Source: Asterias amurensis
Lineage: Eukaryota > Echinodermata > Asteroidea > Forcipulatida > Asteriidae
Assembly: GCF_032118995.1 (NCBI RefSeq)
Contig: NC_092669.1
Coordinates: forward strand, 434,001-498,000
Length of the DNA stretch: 64,000 nucleotides
Direction: 5' to 3'
In this document: in pieces, positions 1-12,649 of the stretch
How positions within the stretch are numbered: position 1 is the stretch's first letter
Layout: each line of letters opens with the position of its first letter
Notes under the pieces: model-generated
The model's input: only the letters and a program-made list of their open reading frames with translations
Database searches by the model: none
What the model was told of the DNA's origin: nothing
Program-made: the position numbers and the translations under genes

Positions 1-176
1 GAGATTTTATTATTTGAATGAGAAATAATCTCTTTCTCAAAAACTATGTTTCTTCGGAGGGAGCCGTTTCTAACAATGTTTTATACCACAAACAGCTCCC
101 CATTTCACATTACACAGCTTATACGCTAACAAACATATATTTTGAGTTATTACTAATAGTCTCCAGTGCCTTCAAT
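1..176 (-). mobile_element. TTAA-type MITE (family T2), truncated by window edge
   Basis: This is the terminal part of a non-autonomous element whose better copies lie at 21350-21734 and 50180-50566. The shared blocks are a 'ttctttctc-aaaact' motif, a 'gggagccgtttct' motif and the terminal 'agtgccttcaatg', a mutated form of the usual 'agtgtccactgcctttaa' end. No coding capacity is seen. Confidence 0.6.
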
Positions 177-178
177 GA

Positions 179-822
179 AACGTGTGGGTGCAAGGCTATC
201 ATTGGGCGTACACGCGGGCACTTGTCCATTGTTTTACATCAAAGATGGCGGTCAATGGCGTCATGTGCTAGCATTCAAGCAAAGAAATCGTTACATCACC
301 TAATTTGACTTCTAAATATTTTCAAATCAATAATCCAACCTAGAAGTTCACCGAACTACAAAGAAGGTCTTATTTAATCGATGTTTATATTGTTATTTTT
401 ATAAATCAAGGTTCTTATAAGATTTGTTTATCAGATTAGACAACAAGTAAACACGCGACAACCTTCTATTTACCACGAAATCTTACATAAAAAAAAAATA
501 CTCAATAAGTTTAACTTCTTGGAAAAGAGGCAGCAAAACCCTTTAATTCAAGAGTTTGACAACACAAACACAACTTAGTATTGTGTATATATAGTCGTTT
601 TATAAGTGCATAATGGTGTTCGGAGAAAGTGCACTCTTTTGTGGTATGTGGATCCACCGTAAATAAACTCAGGCTTTTGTTACAGTTTTCCCCAAAACCG
701 ACACTTTCAAAGCGCGGCTCGAGTCTCGACTAAAGTAGAAATGCAGTTAAGGCTGACGTTGAAGGAGAATACTACTTTAACAAGTTGGAAAAAACCTTCA
801 TTTAATTATTTCGGTGGGGAAG
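179..822. other. Non-coding stretch, nothing recognised
   Basis: AT-rich unique-looking sequence with no ORF of interest, no tRNA-like boxes and no clear repeat. Confidence 0.5.
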
Positions 823-1400
823 CCAATGACTCTCAGAAAAGTGAACTTCATCACTGCACTTACTAGCCTCTTAAAGGAACACGTTGCCTTGGATCGGTCG
901 AGTTGGTCTTTGAAAAGCGTTTGTAACCGTTTTTTATAAAATGCATATGGGTAGAAAGATGTTGTAAAAGTAGAATACAATGATCCACACAAACATGCCT
1001 CGAAATTGCGTGGTTTTCCTTTTACCTCGTCGACTAACACGTCGGCTATTCATGGGGGTCAAAATTTTGACTCCCATAAATGACCGACCATGTTAGTTCG
1101 CTCAGTAGAAGGAAAACCACGCAATTTCGAGGCAAACTTGTGTGGATCATTGTATTCTATTTTTAAAACATCTTTCCAACCATATGCATTTTATAAAAAA
1201 CGGTTACAAACGCTTTTGTTTTGACCAACTTGTCCGATCCAAGGCAACGTGTTCCTTTAAGAACCCAATAGAGAGAGGACAAAGAAGGAAGTTTCAGTTT
1301 GAGACGTGGAACTGACTCTTAGTAAAGCGAACTTAATCACTGTACTAGCCAAGAACCCAATGGAGAAAGGACAAAGAAGGGAGTTTCAGCTTGAGATGTG
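823..1400. repeat. Two-unit tandem repeat (about 91 bp) split by a MITE
   Basis: One unit runs from a 'tgactct-agtaaag-gaactt' block through 'actagcc' and 'gaacccaat-gag' to 'gtttcag-ttgaga'. The second unit is intact at about 1311-1400. The first is split: its left part ends at 870 and its right part resumes at 1261, with the MITE at 871-1260 between them. Confidence 0.6.
871..1260. mobile_element. Foldback MITE (family T1) with TTAA target site
   Basis: The element is almost entirely two long inverted arms, beginning TTAAAGGAACACGTTGCC and ending with the complement, GGCAACGTGTTCCTTTAA. The arms meet near 1060 at 'gggggtcaaaattttgactccc'-like symmetry. TTAA at both ends is the expected duplication for piggyBac or Kolobok type transposases. 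A second full copy is at 15192-15575 and a short one at 62058-62192. It has no coding sequence. Confidence 0.8.
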
Positions 1401-1852
1401 CGAGGAAAACCCAAGATAAATATTCCTGGTAAAACCCGCGCAGTCAAGTAGGGACCGAAAACCCAATCCAGATAGTGCCCCTGGTGGGATTCGAATCGGA
1501 GTCATGTGCTGGAAGGCGAGAAAAGAAACCATATCTACAAGGTTTCGTTTAATGGAACATTTTTGACGTTGTTTCAACAAAGAATGAGAAGAAAAAAATG
1601 CCACAAACAAATTCATCTAGAAGTAGAATTATATATGAAAAATGTTACTTAGTGGTAACTAGGCCTGGTGGTATTTAAACATAATGTTGTATGCACAAGC
1701 ATTGTATGAACTCAACAATAGTTTTTTTCAGTTTCCCCCGTCTTTCAGCAAAATCGGGCGATGCATTTCTAAACAAAAGATACTCATTTCCAAACAGAGC
1801 TAATTTTTCAAAGTTTTAACTATCTGAAAAAAAGGAAGACATAATCAAGCTT
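1401..1852. other. Non-coding, with a SINE-like B-box
   Basis: A 'gggattcgaat' motif near 1487-1497 resembles a reverse-oriented tRNA B-box, so part of this stretch may be an old minus-strand SINE. Nothing else is recognised. Confidence 0.3.
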
Positions 1853-1854
1853 AC

Positions 1855-2418
1855 CTTTACATCACATGGACGTCTCCGTCCCAAGTAGTTCTAAATCCTG
1901 AGACGTCTGTCATGATCCGAGGATCTAGGAAGCTTGAAAGTAGTCTGTCTCTGCAACCAATCTGAAAATGCCAGAAAATGTCAGAGTTTAAAACCACGTT
2001 TAGCATCAGTCTGTGTAGAGATCACGTGATGACAGCGGCGTGTGTGTGACGTAGCCATCAGTGGTCCCTGACGACACATTGTAAACCCCAATGGGATTGA
2101 ATGACCTTCTTGAACAATACAGGGTACCACATAAATGAACAACTGGAATTGATCGCAGGATTCCTCTTCTAACTCTTTCCAGTAAATTTGACGTAGAATT
2201 TGGCCTTTACGTGATTTGTTTGGATGGACGATCTGAGGGCTTAAATCTATGATGACCCTTAATGGTTCATCGCTTGAAATGATTTGAACGAAACGGACGC
2301 TGCGCGCGTGTACAGTGATGGGCACAAAATAGATCCTTGCGGTAACTGGTGGGCACAACAGAATGGATCGCACATGACTGTGTGACTCTTTGTGTCCATG
2401 CTGTGTCAAAACTAGCAT
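1855..2418 (-). other. Possible minus-strand exon and ORF, unproven
   Basis: On the minus strand, 1961 down to 1855 is bounded by a good acceptor ('cattttcag') and a good donor ('AAAG|gtaagc') and reads open for 34 codons before TAA. Upstream, 2418-1981 is an uninterrupted 145-codon ORF, the longest in the first 16 kb. It has no domain I recognise and its composition is unremarkable. The two could be parts of a minus-strand transcript, or chance. Confidence 0.18.
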
Positions 2419-3399
2419 TAAATATTATATGATTGTTGAGGACCGTTGTTTACTTTCAGTCCAAACTTCTGAAATTAATATGAAGTTTCTTGTAGAACCA
2501 ATCTGTTTTCAGTGAAATATTTCCCACTAAAATGAAGTCAATAGGCCTAGATAAAATAATAAGAAAACTCAAAAATCTTTAAAAACGCAAGGGAAGTAAC
2601 CAGAAATCCGACTTCAGTAGGAAGAATATCGTACCTAGCGATCTAAGGAGAGTACTAGGGTAAACCAAGTTTCTAAAGCCCTGCGGTTGTCCCTCCTTAG
2701 GGGCACCAGAGGGGGTAGGTCTTGCTGAGGAATTTATGGGTCAAGGGAGTGGGGGGTAATAGATCGGTCGGTCATTGCTGACAGTCATAAGGTTTGTGTT
2801 TAGCTCCAAGGGTCAGGTGGATGCAACATTCTCTAAGATTTTCTACATCAATCATCACAAATTGCTGAAATGTTCATCACTTACGGTTTGTGACAGCATT
2901 ATGGGTAAAATACTTTTTGTTTTACTTCGTTTAAATGCACTGGACACCTTTGCTATACATTATTGTCAAATACCATTATTCTCACTTGGTATATTCCAAC
3001 ATATGCATAAAATAACACTTTTTAACAGGTCTGTGAATTTTTTTTACTCCTTTTAAGCAGGAGACGTCACTCCAATGAAGAGTCCTAAGATGGTTCAGAT
3101 CAGGATGTGGAGTCTCCTGAAGGCCTTAGGGTATAGGGGGGGGGGGGGGGGGGGAGGACCAATGTTCTTTCTAGGTTCGGCACGGCTTCCAGTTTGAGAG
3201 AAATATTTAGAGCTGCGGTTAACTTGAATCAGGGTGGGTTTGAACTTGAATTATGATAATACAAGAACCAAACCGCAACTAAGTGGCGCTGATGGGGAGA
3301 TGTTTTTAACATAAGTGATGTGACTTAGGGATACACCGATGGCTACAGTCGCAATTAGGGTTGTAGACTGAATCCTAAGTAGTTAAGCAAGTTCAAAGC
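2419..3399. other. Non-coding, contains a poly-G run
   Basis: No gene is recognised. A run of 19 G lies at 3136-3154. Confidence 0.5.
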
Positions 3400-3605
3400 A
3401 GAGGAAACTGCAGTTGGGCATAGATCAAGGATTGGGCAAGCTCAGGAAAACACCAGTCGGGCTACCATGTCGAAATGGACTTAGTTATAGGAAGGATACT
3501 CATTGGCCAAACCAGGTTCAAAATCACAGGCATATTACTCGGCTGGGATTCGAACCCACGACCTTTTCCAACCAACCACCGAGTTTGCCCGGTAGCTAAA
3601 TATAG
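3400..3605 (-). mobile_element. tRNA-derived SINE, minus strand
   Basis: Read on the minus strand, the head carries a B-box-like 'gtgggttcgaatccc' (plus strand 3543-3557), preceded by 'gctaccgggcaaactcgg', then a unique body toward 3400. A related head occurs at 33610-33690. The A-box is weak and no cloverleaf can be closed, so it is not a functional tRNA gene. Confidence 0.5.
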
Positions 3606-4404
3606 TTTGAATTCTATATTTCTAGCAGCGGGTACCACGATTTAGAAAGTAAACCAAACACTATCCCCGATTCAAATTTAACATAAAAAAGAATGTTAAG
3701 ATTAAGTTAAGATTTAGTATGATATTGTCAAGACCAATCTTCGGGTAATTTGCCAAGTTTTATTGTAAAGGAATCGTAGTAAGCTAAACTAACATCGAAT
3801 AAAATTTAAATGTCAATCATGAGATGACCTCGACAAGAGATCCAAACTTCCAGGTATCTATCGGACAATGAAACCTTCCACCAAGCCGAACACTTGCCAA
3901 TTTGTACCCCACTGGTTGTCACTTTATCATGTCCCCTAGGGACCTTCATTGCTAACAATAGATTGATCATTCCGCTTGGGATGATGTAAATCAAATTCAG
4001 TAGGATTCCAAACATTGCGGAGAGGTTTGAAGTAAACACCTTGTGAATATCTCTTTTGAAACAGTCGGTTCTTTTCAGAACCCAAACTCAGATTTTCAAG
4101 AAGGATTTGAAACTTTTCATGGTGGAAGTATGGTAACATGAAAAACTCTTTTGAGCAGCGATGGTTCTGAAACCTTGCGTGGAAGACGGTACCACCTTGT
4201 GAAAATCTCTTTTGAGTTGAGGTTCTGAAACAGTCGGACCAAACTATATAAGAAGGATTTTAAACTTTGCATGGTGGTAACTAAGACATCTGGCCCCTAT
4301 GATGTGTATATTTCATCCCAAGTATACATAACTTCCACCATTGTGTTAATAGTAAGTTTGTTAAATTGCCAAATACGAATACTCACAATAAAGACAGACT
4401 CTTG
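3606..4404. other. Non-coding with fragments of a dispersed repeat
   Basis: The stretch 4060-4290 holds several copies of a short phrase ('ggatttgaaacttt-catggtgg') that recurs near 16538-16563, and in weaker form near 30550. No coding sequence is supported. Confidence 0.4.
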
Positions 4405-4850
4405 GTCATTTCCAGAGTTCCTCAGCTCCAAAAAAGTGTCAATGTCAACTCAAAACAGGCTTACTTCAAACGAAAAACAAACTGAACGTTTCTGTCCAAA
4501 GCTACCAGTATCTCTTAGTTATTCAAACTATGTTGGATGATGGTCAGCTCTTGAGTATTTACAAACGATCTTCTCAGCTCCAAAATATTGTCCACATCAA
4601 TAGGAAAGAAGCTTACTTATAAAGAGAAACGAATTGAACATTTCCACCCCGAGCCACCAACAACTCTTAGGTATTCAAAATTATTGTTGGATGATGATCA
4701 GCTCGTGAGTATTTCCAAACGATCTTCCCTGCTCCAATTTTTTTTATTGTCCACATCAATTTAAAATAGGCTTCACAAACTGGACATTTCCGTTTGAGCT
4801 ATACCAACAACTCTCGGGTACTCAAACCATGTCGAACTTATCGACAGGAC
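4405..4850. repeat. Three-unit tandem repeat, period about 153 bp
   Basis: The block 'ctcagctccaaaa...gtcaca/tgtca' recurs at about 4418, 4570 and 4724, and each unit contains 'caactctta/cgg-tattcaaa' followed by a 'tgttggatgatg-tcagctc' block. The units are diverged, so the array is old. Confidence 0.65.
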
Positions 4851-5229
4851 TCATCAGACCTGATGTCAGCAAATGAGAAGACTGTGGTGAGATGTCCCCA
4901 ATCCTAGCCAAACATTTAAAGAGCATATGATGGACTCGAAGTAAGATCAGAGTGATAGGAAGCCACATCAGAACACTGCAGTATTCCACCGACCGAACCA
5001 CCACATGAACCATCCAGCTCAAACTGTTTGATTACAACTCTTTTTATTCCCAGATAAAGGACCATTCTAAGATCTCCTTCTTCTCCGGGGACCACCTACT
5101 GGCCTTTTTGTCCAGTACCAGGAGTAATCCCTAGGGAGGCATTGTAACCCTAAACAGTCCGGATCTTGTGTCCATCCATGGTCCAGCCATTCCACCTACT
5201 TTGTACAAGGCTAGGAATGGGTGACCAGC

Positions 5230-5470
5230 CCCCAATTTCATAGAGTTGCTAAGCACAAAAATATGCTTAGCATGATGATTCTTCCTTCATAAAAACAGGT
5301 TTACCAAACAAATTTTCATAGTGTCGCATATTGTTTGTTACTGGTATTCAGCTGTTGTTTGCTTATCCTGAAAATCTTGTGGAAATTTGGTTGGGGATTC
5401 TGTTTTTATCAATGAAGACATTTCATGCTAAACAAATTTGTGCGCTTAGCAGCTCTATGAAATCTGGCCA
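5230..5470. mobile_element. hAT-like foldback MITE (family T3)
   Basis: The inverted arms begin 'cccaatttcatagag-tgctaagca' and end 'tgcgcttagcagctctatga'. The middle has a mirrored 'aaaacaggtttaccaa' and 'ggttgggg-attctgtttttatc'. Related copies are at 12025-12279, 20147-20390, 27245-27514 and 37630-37861. It is non-coding. Confidence 0.75.
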
Positions 5471-8420
5471 AGATCCTATGGTTATTGTACTATGGTTGAA
5501 ATTGCAGGTTTATGTTTTCCATTTTGTCACTTCAGCGGCATCGCGATATATTGTTCGGGTCGAAAGTCCGGAGCGAAAGTTCAATGCATGAAATAATAAT
5601 TCCTAATAGGAACACACACCCTGAGAAGCGTAACGCGGTAACGCTTCAACTACCCCTATTGACTGACACCCCTGTAGGAAGTGGTATGGTCCAACGTAGG
5701 ATATCATAGCATATTAGGTAGTGTGTACAATTTGGTTAAGACAATTAAATTGTAACTAAAATAAATATGTCAGAATGTGCCGACAACGTTCCTTATTGCA
5801 TAATATTTTGCCGCTTCGATTCTCTAGCAACATTCCACTCAGGGATATAGTGACTTCAATCACAAGGTCTTAATGTATTCATTGTCTACAAGAAGACTGA
5901 CAGCCTTGAGGCAGCTTCCACTCCAAGAGAACTTCAAACCACTCATCAACTTCAAGTCCCCCCCCCCACCCCCGGGGTATGACAAGTGCCTCCCTTTTTG
6001 TCTTAAAAGTCAATGACTTTCACCAAAGTCACCTTTTAAGCTCCTTTAAAGATGCCCTCCCCCTGTACACTTGATTCCTTTTCTCTGTCACTCTTTCTTT
6101 GAGATCTACAGAGGATTAGCTCAACAGCAGATCAAGAAAATATCCATATCCATCATCCTGAATGACTACTTATAAGACGTTACATCAAACCAAGCACTTG
6201 AGAAGCACCTTGATGTTTAAGGATGTGGAGCTCTGTAATTACTCGCAATGACCACGTGGGGGTAAGGCGAAGCTCAATTAAATCCCTTCTTATACTCGAC
6301 TGATCGGATCAAGAAGGGATTAAAGATCCCAATTTTAGGATGATGAGACCCCCTGCTTGTTATCTTGAATGTGCTCATGAGACACTTGGCTGGTAGACAT
6401 GTCAAAATATCATCTATAAACTGTGCACGACATGGTGTCATGTCAATCATGGCTTGAGCTTTATGCCACTTGGATAACTTGCTCTTCATGTCGCATTTTA
6501 TTTTCTTCCACTGTCGTAGCTTTGTAATTTTTCCCCTTCTAAATCGATTCGAAAAAACGGAATTCTTAAAGGAAATCATGAAATATTTGAGGATTGCAGC
6601 TGGTCTTTGACAATATTACCACACGTGTCCAGAAATAATATTTTTAGCCCTGTCTGTTTCTGGGTCATTTTCACAATGTACGGCTACGACTGTTGCTAAG
6701 GGTGTTGCTAAGGACGTCCCACGCAAGATGGCACGGAACTCTAGCCGTAGCCTGTAGCCTTAGCTGCTAATTGTACACGGTCATAGCTTCTGCACAACCA
6801 GAATGGAATCCATTGTTTCAAGTAAGCCACTATTCACAATAGGATGCAAGCCAAAACTGACGGCTGCTTCTATAATGTGATACAACGAAAACAAATACAT
6901 GAACAGTCTAAAAAACACACCAAAGTAAGACAAAGTCTGAGGAATAAAACAACACATTTTCGTGCTATTTCCTCTAAGGTGTTATTTGGGTATAGGCCTA
7001 CATCGTTCACTAAAACTGCCAGTGTCACCCCACTCCAACCTCTAACCCTACCAACATAAAGACATGCCTCAATTCAAATCTGCGCTCACCTGTTCGAAAA
7101 TTTCATTAAAACAGAAACAATACAAACTGTCACCACATACCAATGTCAGATCTAATGGCGGTTACCTATCAGACCAAGGCTTGGCACCAACACGTGCATG
7201 CAAACAAACCCAGTAGTCATGGCAACGTTCAATCTAGGAGGGCGGGGTCAAGTCTAGGAGCATGATCTTACGGGGAGGATTTCAAAAATTAATTCCTTCA
7301 TCGGTTTCAAGTTCTCGTTTTTTCCGTTTGGACTTATTCCCATGAGATTATTGGAGACGTTGAATATTAAAGAAACCGTAATGTGATGACAGCAAGTAAT
7401 ATCTTCCTTCAAACTTGAAGTTGTTTGTACAAATATTGGATTTCATATTTTGAAAGGTAGGTGCCAGACGACATTTTGCTGTCAGTGTGATCGTTCCCTT
7501 GGCAACATAACCCATTCCAGGCCAACTTGTCCCCCTTTCAGGCTTACATTGACCAGGGCACAATTTCATAAAGCCTGTAAGCATAACAATTTAGTAAGCA
7601 CAAAAAAATCATGCTTAACTGAAACTGGTTACTAGCCTACATTCCACACGAAAATGAATGCAACTGGTGCCCCGCTCGTTGTCTGACTAGAGCAAAGAAA
7701 TTTGCTATATAGTATTTTGAAGTAATATGGGCCAGTGAATTTCTCAACGAGTTTTAAACTCTTACTAGTCTTACCTCGAGTTAGGCCCAGTTACTCGTAT
7801 ATGTTTTTAATATCTCCTATGACTAGAGTCCTAAACGGTTCTTTGTGAAATCGACCCCTAGAGTCTTTACAAAGTAACTTCCTATTAGATGATTGATTCA
7901 AGTTGATTCGTTAAGCAACTTGGGACACATTAAGAGAGGGATTGCTAAAGTCATATATTACCGTCCAGCTCCTTTTACAAACAAATTATCCAGACAGTAA
8001 AATTGAAAAATTACTCCGCAGAATCCTGAACAGAAAACCCCCAGACTAAAGTCAACTTCTTTATGGGTATCATCAATGGAAGGATTTAGAAACCTTAAAT
8101 GTGCAGGGAGCACGCAAAACGTTCGAGTTATTCCAATTCAAAGCGGTTCGTTTGTTACCGCCTACTCTAATTTCTGGGGCCAAAAAGCGATCCCTGAGGC
8201 ACCCTCTTATTCGACGAGGGATGTAGAATCTAATTTGGTGAATAACGGTGAGCATGTGCACTGCTTGAATATTACCAAATCAATGCTCTTCTGTAGCAGG
8301 AATCTGTTACAATTATTGCAAAACGAGAATGACACTACAATATATCGCTGCTTTTGCTCTCCGTTTTAGTAGTTGAAGAAAATAGGTATATCTAGACAGA
8401 CACAACAGTATAACTTTACA
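5471..8420. other. Gene-free stretch with repeat fragments
   Basis: No gene is recognised. 6665-6785 resembles the 'gtagccgtagcc' foldback at 56890-57027. 7551-7640 is half of a T3 element. 7741-7863 is a short foldback ('tttaaactc...gactag...tctttgtgaaat') related to 18139-18253. The local ORFs of 60-100 codons show no domains. Confidence 0.45.
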
Positions 8421-8642
8421 GTGGCCGATCTCACAAAGCCCTATGATTGATCTGAACTGTGTATCAATCTTAATTGCTAAGCAAAGTGTATTGTCACTAA
8501 GATGATCCAGAAATGATCAGGATACCAGTCACAAACTGTACATGAAACATTGTAAGTTTGGCTGGTAACCTTATTCTGGAAGGCAATTTTCGTTGTGTGC
8601 TTTAGCTACTTTTTAAGCTCAAGACGCCTTATAAAATTGCCC
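8421..8642. mobile_element. Diverged T3-like foldback element
   Basis: The start 'tctcacaaagccctatga' and end 'gccttataaaattgcccc' mirror each other, with internal 'gctaagca' and 'tgctttagc' blocks as in the T3 family. It is more decayed than the copies at 5230 and 12025. Confidence 0.45.
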
Positions 8643-11600
8643 CCTGCTCAAAGCATCGGCAGTCATCCAAAAGAGAGGGCTGCATTGATTGAGCTAAGCA
8701 TTGATTTTAATTTGAGGCTTACGAGATAGACCAGTCAAGGATTTCAATAAGAGACAGATACCTGGATGTAATCAAGTGAATAATAATCCTGCCAAGAATG
8801 TGCAGTTAGACTTGACTCAAGTCCCAATCCCGTGTCATGAAAACTATGCTGGTGCGTTACATGGGTTTGGGACCTCGCACGAGAAAAAGACTTGAATCAA
8901 GTCTAGTTTGAGTTAAATCACGCAAGCGAAATGATGAGCCGAGACATGACTGGAGATCTAAGCTGGGTGTCATTTACAGAACAACATTTCTGTCTTACTC
9001 AAAGAAAATCAGAAAGAAAATCAGAAAGAAAATGTCAAGAAATGAGAAAGAAATTGTTTACAAGTCAACACAATCAGAAAGAAAATGTCGGCAAATCCAC
9101 AAAATGAAAAGAAGAAAACATGTCGACGAATTGAGAATGAAAATGACAGCAAATGAAGAAGAACATTTCAACAAGAGAAAAAACACGTCGACGAAAGTGT
9201 GTGAAAGAAACTGACCACAAAAATAAAAGAGAAAGAAAATTACAACAAAAATGCCACTTTTTGTAACTGAAATCAATAAACAATATATCTCACATTCTAT
9301 AAAACCAGCTGAGTGAAAGGCTTAACACTTCGGTATAGTATATTGACATGATACTTCAGATTTTAATAACCAAATTTGTACAGAGCAACAAGAACAGGTT
9401 GTCCGTGTATACGCAATGTCACTATGGCAACACCCCTACTGAGGTCAATGGGGTCATGATAGTCATTCACGCAACTCCTTTCAGTTTCTACTTTTCCTTC
9501 ATTCTCTCTTTTCTGCATTATTTCCCAATTGTCAGCAGTTCACTCAAGAGCCCTAGTTCGTGGGTATACAATGACAACATCACGGGACAGGTGTTTCGGG
9601 CTCACTTCATTATGTGCGTTTTCATTGCCATTTTCATTTAAAAGAACTTGGAAATACGATAGAGTAAGGCGTGCGGTAACACCAATTAATGATAATCTAT
9701 AAATGAGTGATCAGAGCATACTGATCGAAACGTCGAGTTTAAACCTACAGTTCTATTCAGAACCACCCAACTATCATTACAAGGTGTTTTTACTTACAGT
9801 TTTTTTTGCCAGCGAAACAGCGCGCGAAGGTCGGCACCATTATAGGATATCCAATGTTTTTTAACGAAAAGGTGGACACAATGCAATAAATGTCAGCGGT
9901 AATTGTGGCCACTCAGCCATTACCGTGGTATCGTCATATGGATAATTGATAGCAGTTAATAGCAAACAAGTGTTTTCACGTGATATGTCTTAATCGAAGT
10001 CTAATAATTACAGCGTCCGGAAAGCTATTACTCAGTTGTCGTAATGATCAACAAAATGCACTTCTTCAAAGATTTTTATCAGCACAATAATTTTAATTTT
10101 CACTCATTTTTTTTATTCAAGGAATATCTCATTGAGTAACTTAAATACGTATTTATTTCATATCGAATAAAAAAGTGGTGGCAGAATACTGAAAGTTGTC
10201 CATTTACAATAATGATAACAAAAGAAATACAATATTACCTCTGGTTTATTTCTGACAGCATTAATATGGAGATAGCTGGCAAACGTTCTGCCCGAATGGT
10301 TGGGAACCCTTTACCATATCATAGACGCAAATCTGTACCGTTCAAAGAAGCATCGTCACGGCTAAATCGGAACTCCCAGCTCTACCACGGTGCTTGCTGT
10401 TCGGGGCACACAAGTGAGGCATAGGTTTGTAACCAACTTCAGGCCTTCGCTTCAAAATCCAGTTAACTGTACACCAAGTACCAAAACGTGTGGCTACTTT
10501 GTAGTTCAATAAACAACGCACCAACAAGGAGAATGTCCAATAAAAACCAAACCTACTAACAGTTCGTTGCTCTGGTGTTCTGCTCTCGTGTTTCCACTCA
10601 ACTTTTGTATCAGAGTTTTTTTTTTTTTACAGAAAGATACTCCACGGTTCGTTGCCCTAGCTTAGGAGGTAGGGTGTACAGCAGTTTGACCGTATTAGTT
10701 CACACTACATAACCATCAAACAGTGTGAATGAGCAGTGCTGTAATACTGTGCTCCAGGGTGCTCCAGTACTCCATCCATCACTATACACGCGGTTAGAAA
10801 AATCAGCGCCAACGAAAAATTAAAAGTCTTGCTCTTTCGAAAAAACTCCGACGGTTAATAAGCAGTTTTACCGATACTCGGTTATTGGTGCAGGGTTTTG
10901 AAAAGCCTTTCTCTTTCGAGAGAAAAACAAATCCGAAGGCAAGTTAGCAGACTCTTGTTGGCACCACGTTGTGATTGGTTTAATCAGAAGCCTTTGCAAT
11001 TGTTTTGCCTTGCAATCTTTCCACCGCAGTGAGCTAAGCTCGAATAGCAGACCAGACTCACACATTGGACCTCTTGTCTGAAGTCTCAGGTACGCGACCC
11101 AGTGATCACGTGGTGCTTCGCTGGTAATCGTTATTGGATTACAGTTATTCTTAATAACCGTATGTTTCGACATGAAGGGATATAAGTTTCAGGCAATTTG
11201 CCAATAATTTGGACGATTATAAAAAAATCTCATTCAAATAAAAAAGGCCGTGTGGTCTTTTGAAGCAACGCCAACTCCCACTTGAGCGTCACAACAATTC
11301 AAGCAAGTTCACTCCCCGAGTCTGTTAAACCAGTATATTTCAACCTTACATTCCGAAGCAGAGAGGGAATATTTTTTTCCAATAGTAAACAAAATAATAG
11401 GCATTTTAGCCACTATATAGCAAACAAAATCCACTGCTATGTATATAAACAAATATTGCTGAGTATTTGAAAAGTATGATGTGATAATTTAAGAACCAAA
11501 CCTAATTGTAGCACAACTAATTCAACAGAACCGTGAACTTTCCTCAAAAAAATCTTTGCCCCTTTTTTTGTTATTTTTTAGAAAGTTCAAAATTTAAGCC

Positions 11601-12024
11601 GTCGTTTCCACAACCTCATGGTATGTAACAATAGCGTAAACGGGCTATCGAACTCCTCTGTATAGATTAACAAAATGGTTAGAGGCGATCGCATGTCTGG
11701 AAAATATCCTTTTTATAGATATATTATGTATATAAATATTGTTCAATAATAGATTATTCGACTAAGACCAAACTTCTTTTCTCAAACTACCTCCCGGAAC
11801 GCCAACCAGAGTGAAATCTTTGTTGATGTATGTTTATCAAAGCAACAGTAGCTTTTCAGTCAAGCAAATCAGAATTGTGTGGGAATTTCTGTTTTTGTGT
11901 TTGGGTTGACCTTGAATGTGAAAGCAAGCGACACGTAATCTTGTGAATTATCACGCCAGGGGAAATTTGACACACGTGACAAGATCACTACAACGCTAAG
12001 CAAAATTACTTCACTTTAGTAACT
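8643..12024. other. Gene-free stretch, purine-rich patch
   Basis: 9000-9240 is low-complexity and strongly A/G-biased, built on 'cagaaagaaaat' units; the ORFs read from it on either strand reflect this bias. The rest, including 9348-9641 and 10868-11173, shows no recognisable protein or RNA gene. Confidence 0.45.
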
Positions 12025-12279
12025 GGCCCCAATTTCAAAAAGCCTGTAAGCAAAATAAAATTGCTTAGCATGAAATTTATTCCTCTGATAAAAACAGGAT
12101 TACCAACCAAATTTCAGTTTGTTGCATATTTGTTATTGCTTGATACTGGTATATAGCTGTTGCTTGCTCATCCTGAAAATCACGAGGAAATTTTGTAGGT
12201 AATCCTGTTTTTATCCAGGAAGAAAATTTCATGCTAAGCAATTAATTGTTGTGCTTACAGGCTTTATGATATTGGGCCC
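12025..12279. mobile_element. hAT-like MITE (T3) with 8-bp target duplication
   Basis: The terminal inverted arms are GGCCCCAATTTCA at the left and a tail ending ATTGGGCCC at the right. The flanks are TAGTAACT on the left (12017-12024) and TGGTAACT on the right (12280-12287), an 8-bp duplication with one mismatch, which is the hAT hallmark. The body mirrors 'aaaacaggattaccaacc'. It is non-coding. Confidence 0.75.
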
Positions 12280-12649
12280 TGGTAACTACCGTTGTTCAAT
12301 ACTTGGCTCTGAAAGTGGCCTGGGTAACCACCTGCAATGATGTATGGCGCTTTTACCCACTGGCCATTTCCCCACCTCCATTCCACTCTAATTATCGCAC
12401 TTTCATTTTCTACCCATTCCTGGAATCACATTTTGTCAGGCCAACCCAAAAACAAAACTCTCCTGAAAAGTACAAAGTGGTTCTTCTAGAGTTCATGCTG
12501 AGTGACTTGATGGTAATGGATGACGGGATTAACCGGGGCTAGCACAGTCCGTCAACGGGTAATCTAGCACCGATGAACCGAAGTTTCTTGCTATCACACG
12601 CTGACTTAGACAGACCTCCCTTAATGTTCGGATCAGTTAACATATTCTG

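Noticed and set aside
871-1260. ORF 798-1040 and related ORFs at 15134-15600
   Set aside because: They are translations of T1 MITE arms.
9032-9283. Overlapping ORFs on both strands
   Set aside because: They arise from low-complexity purine-rich sequence with few stop codons.
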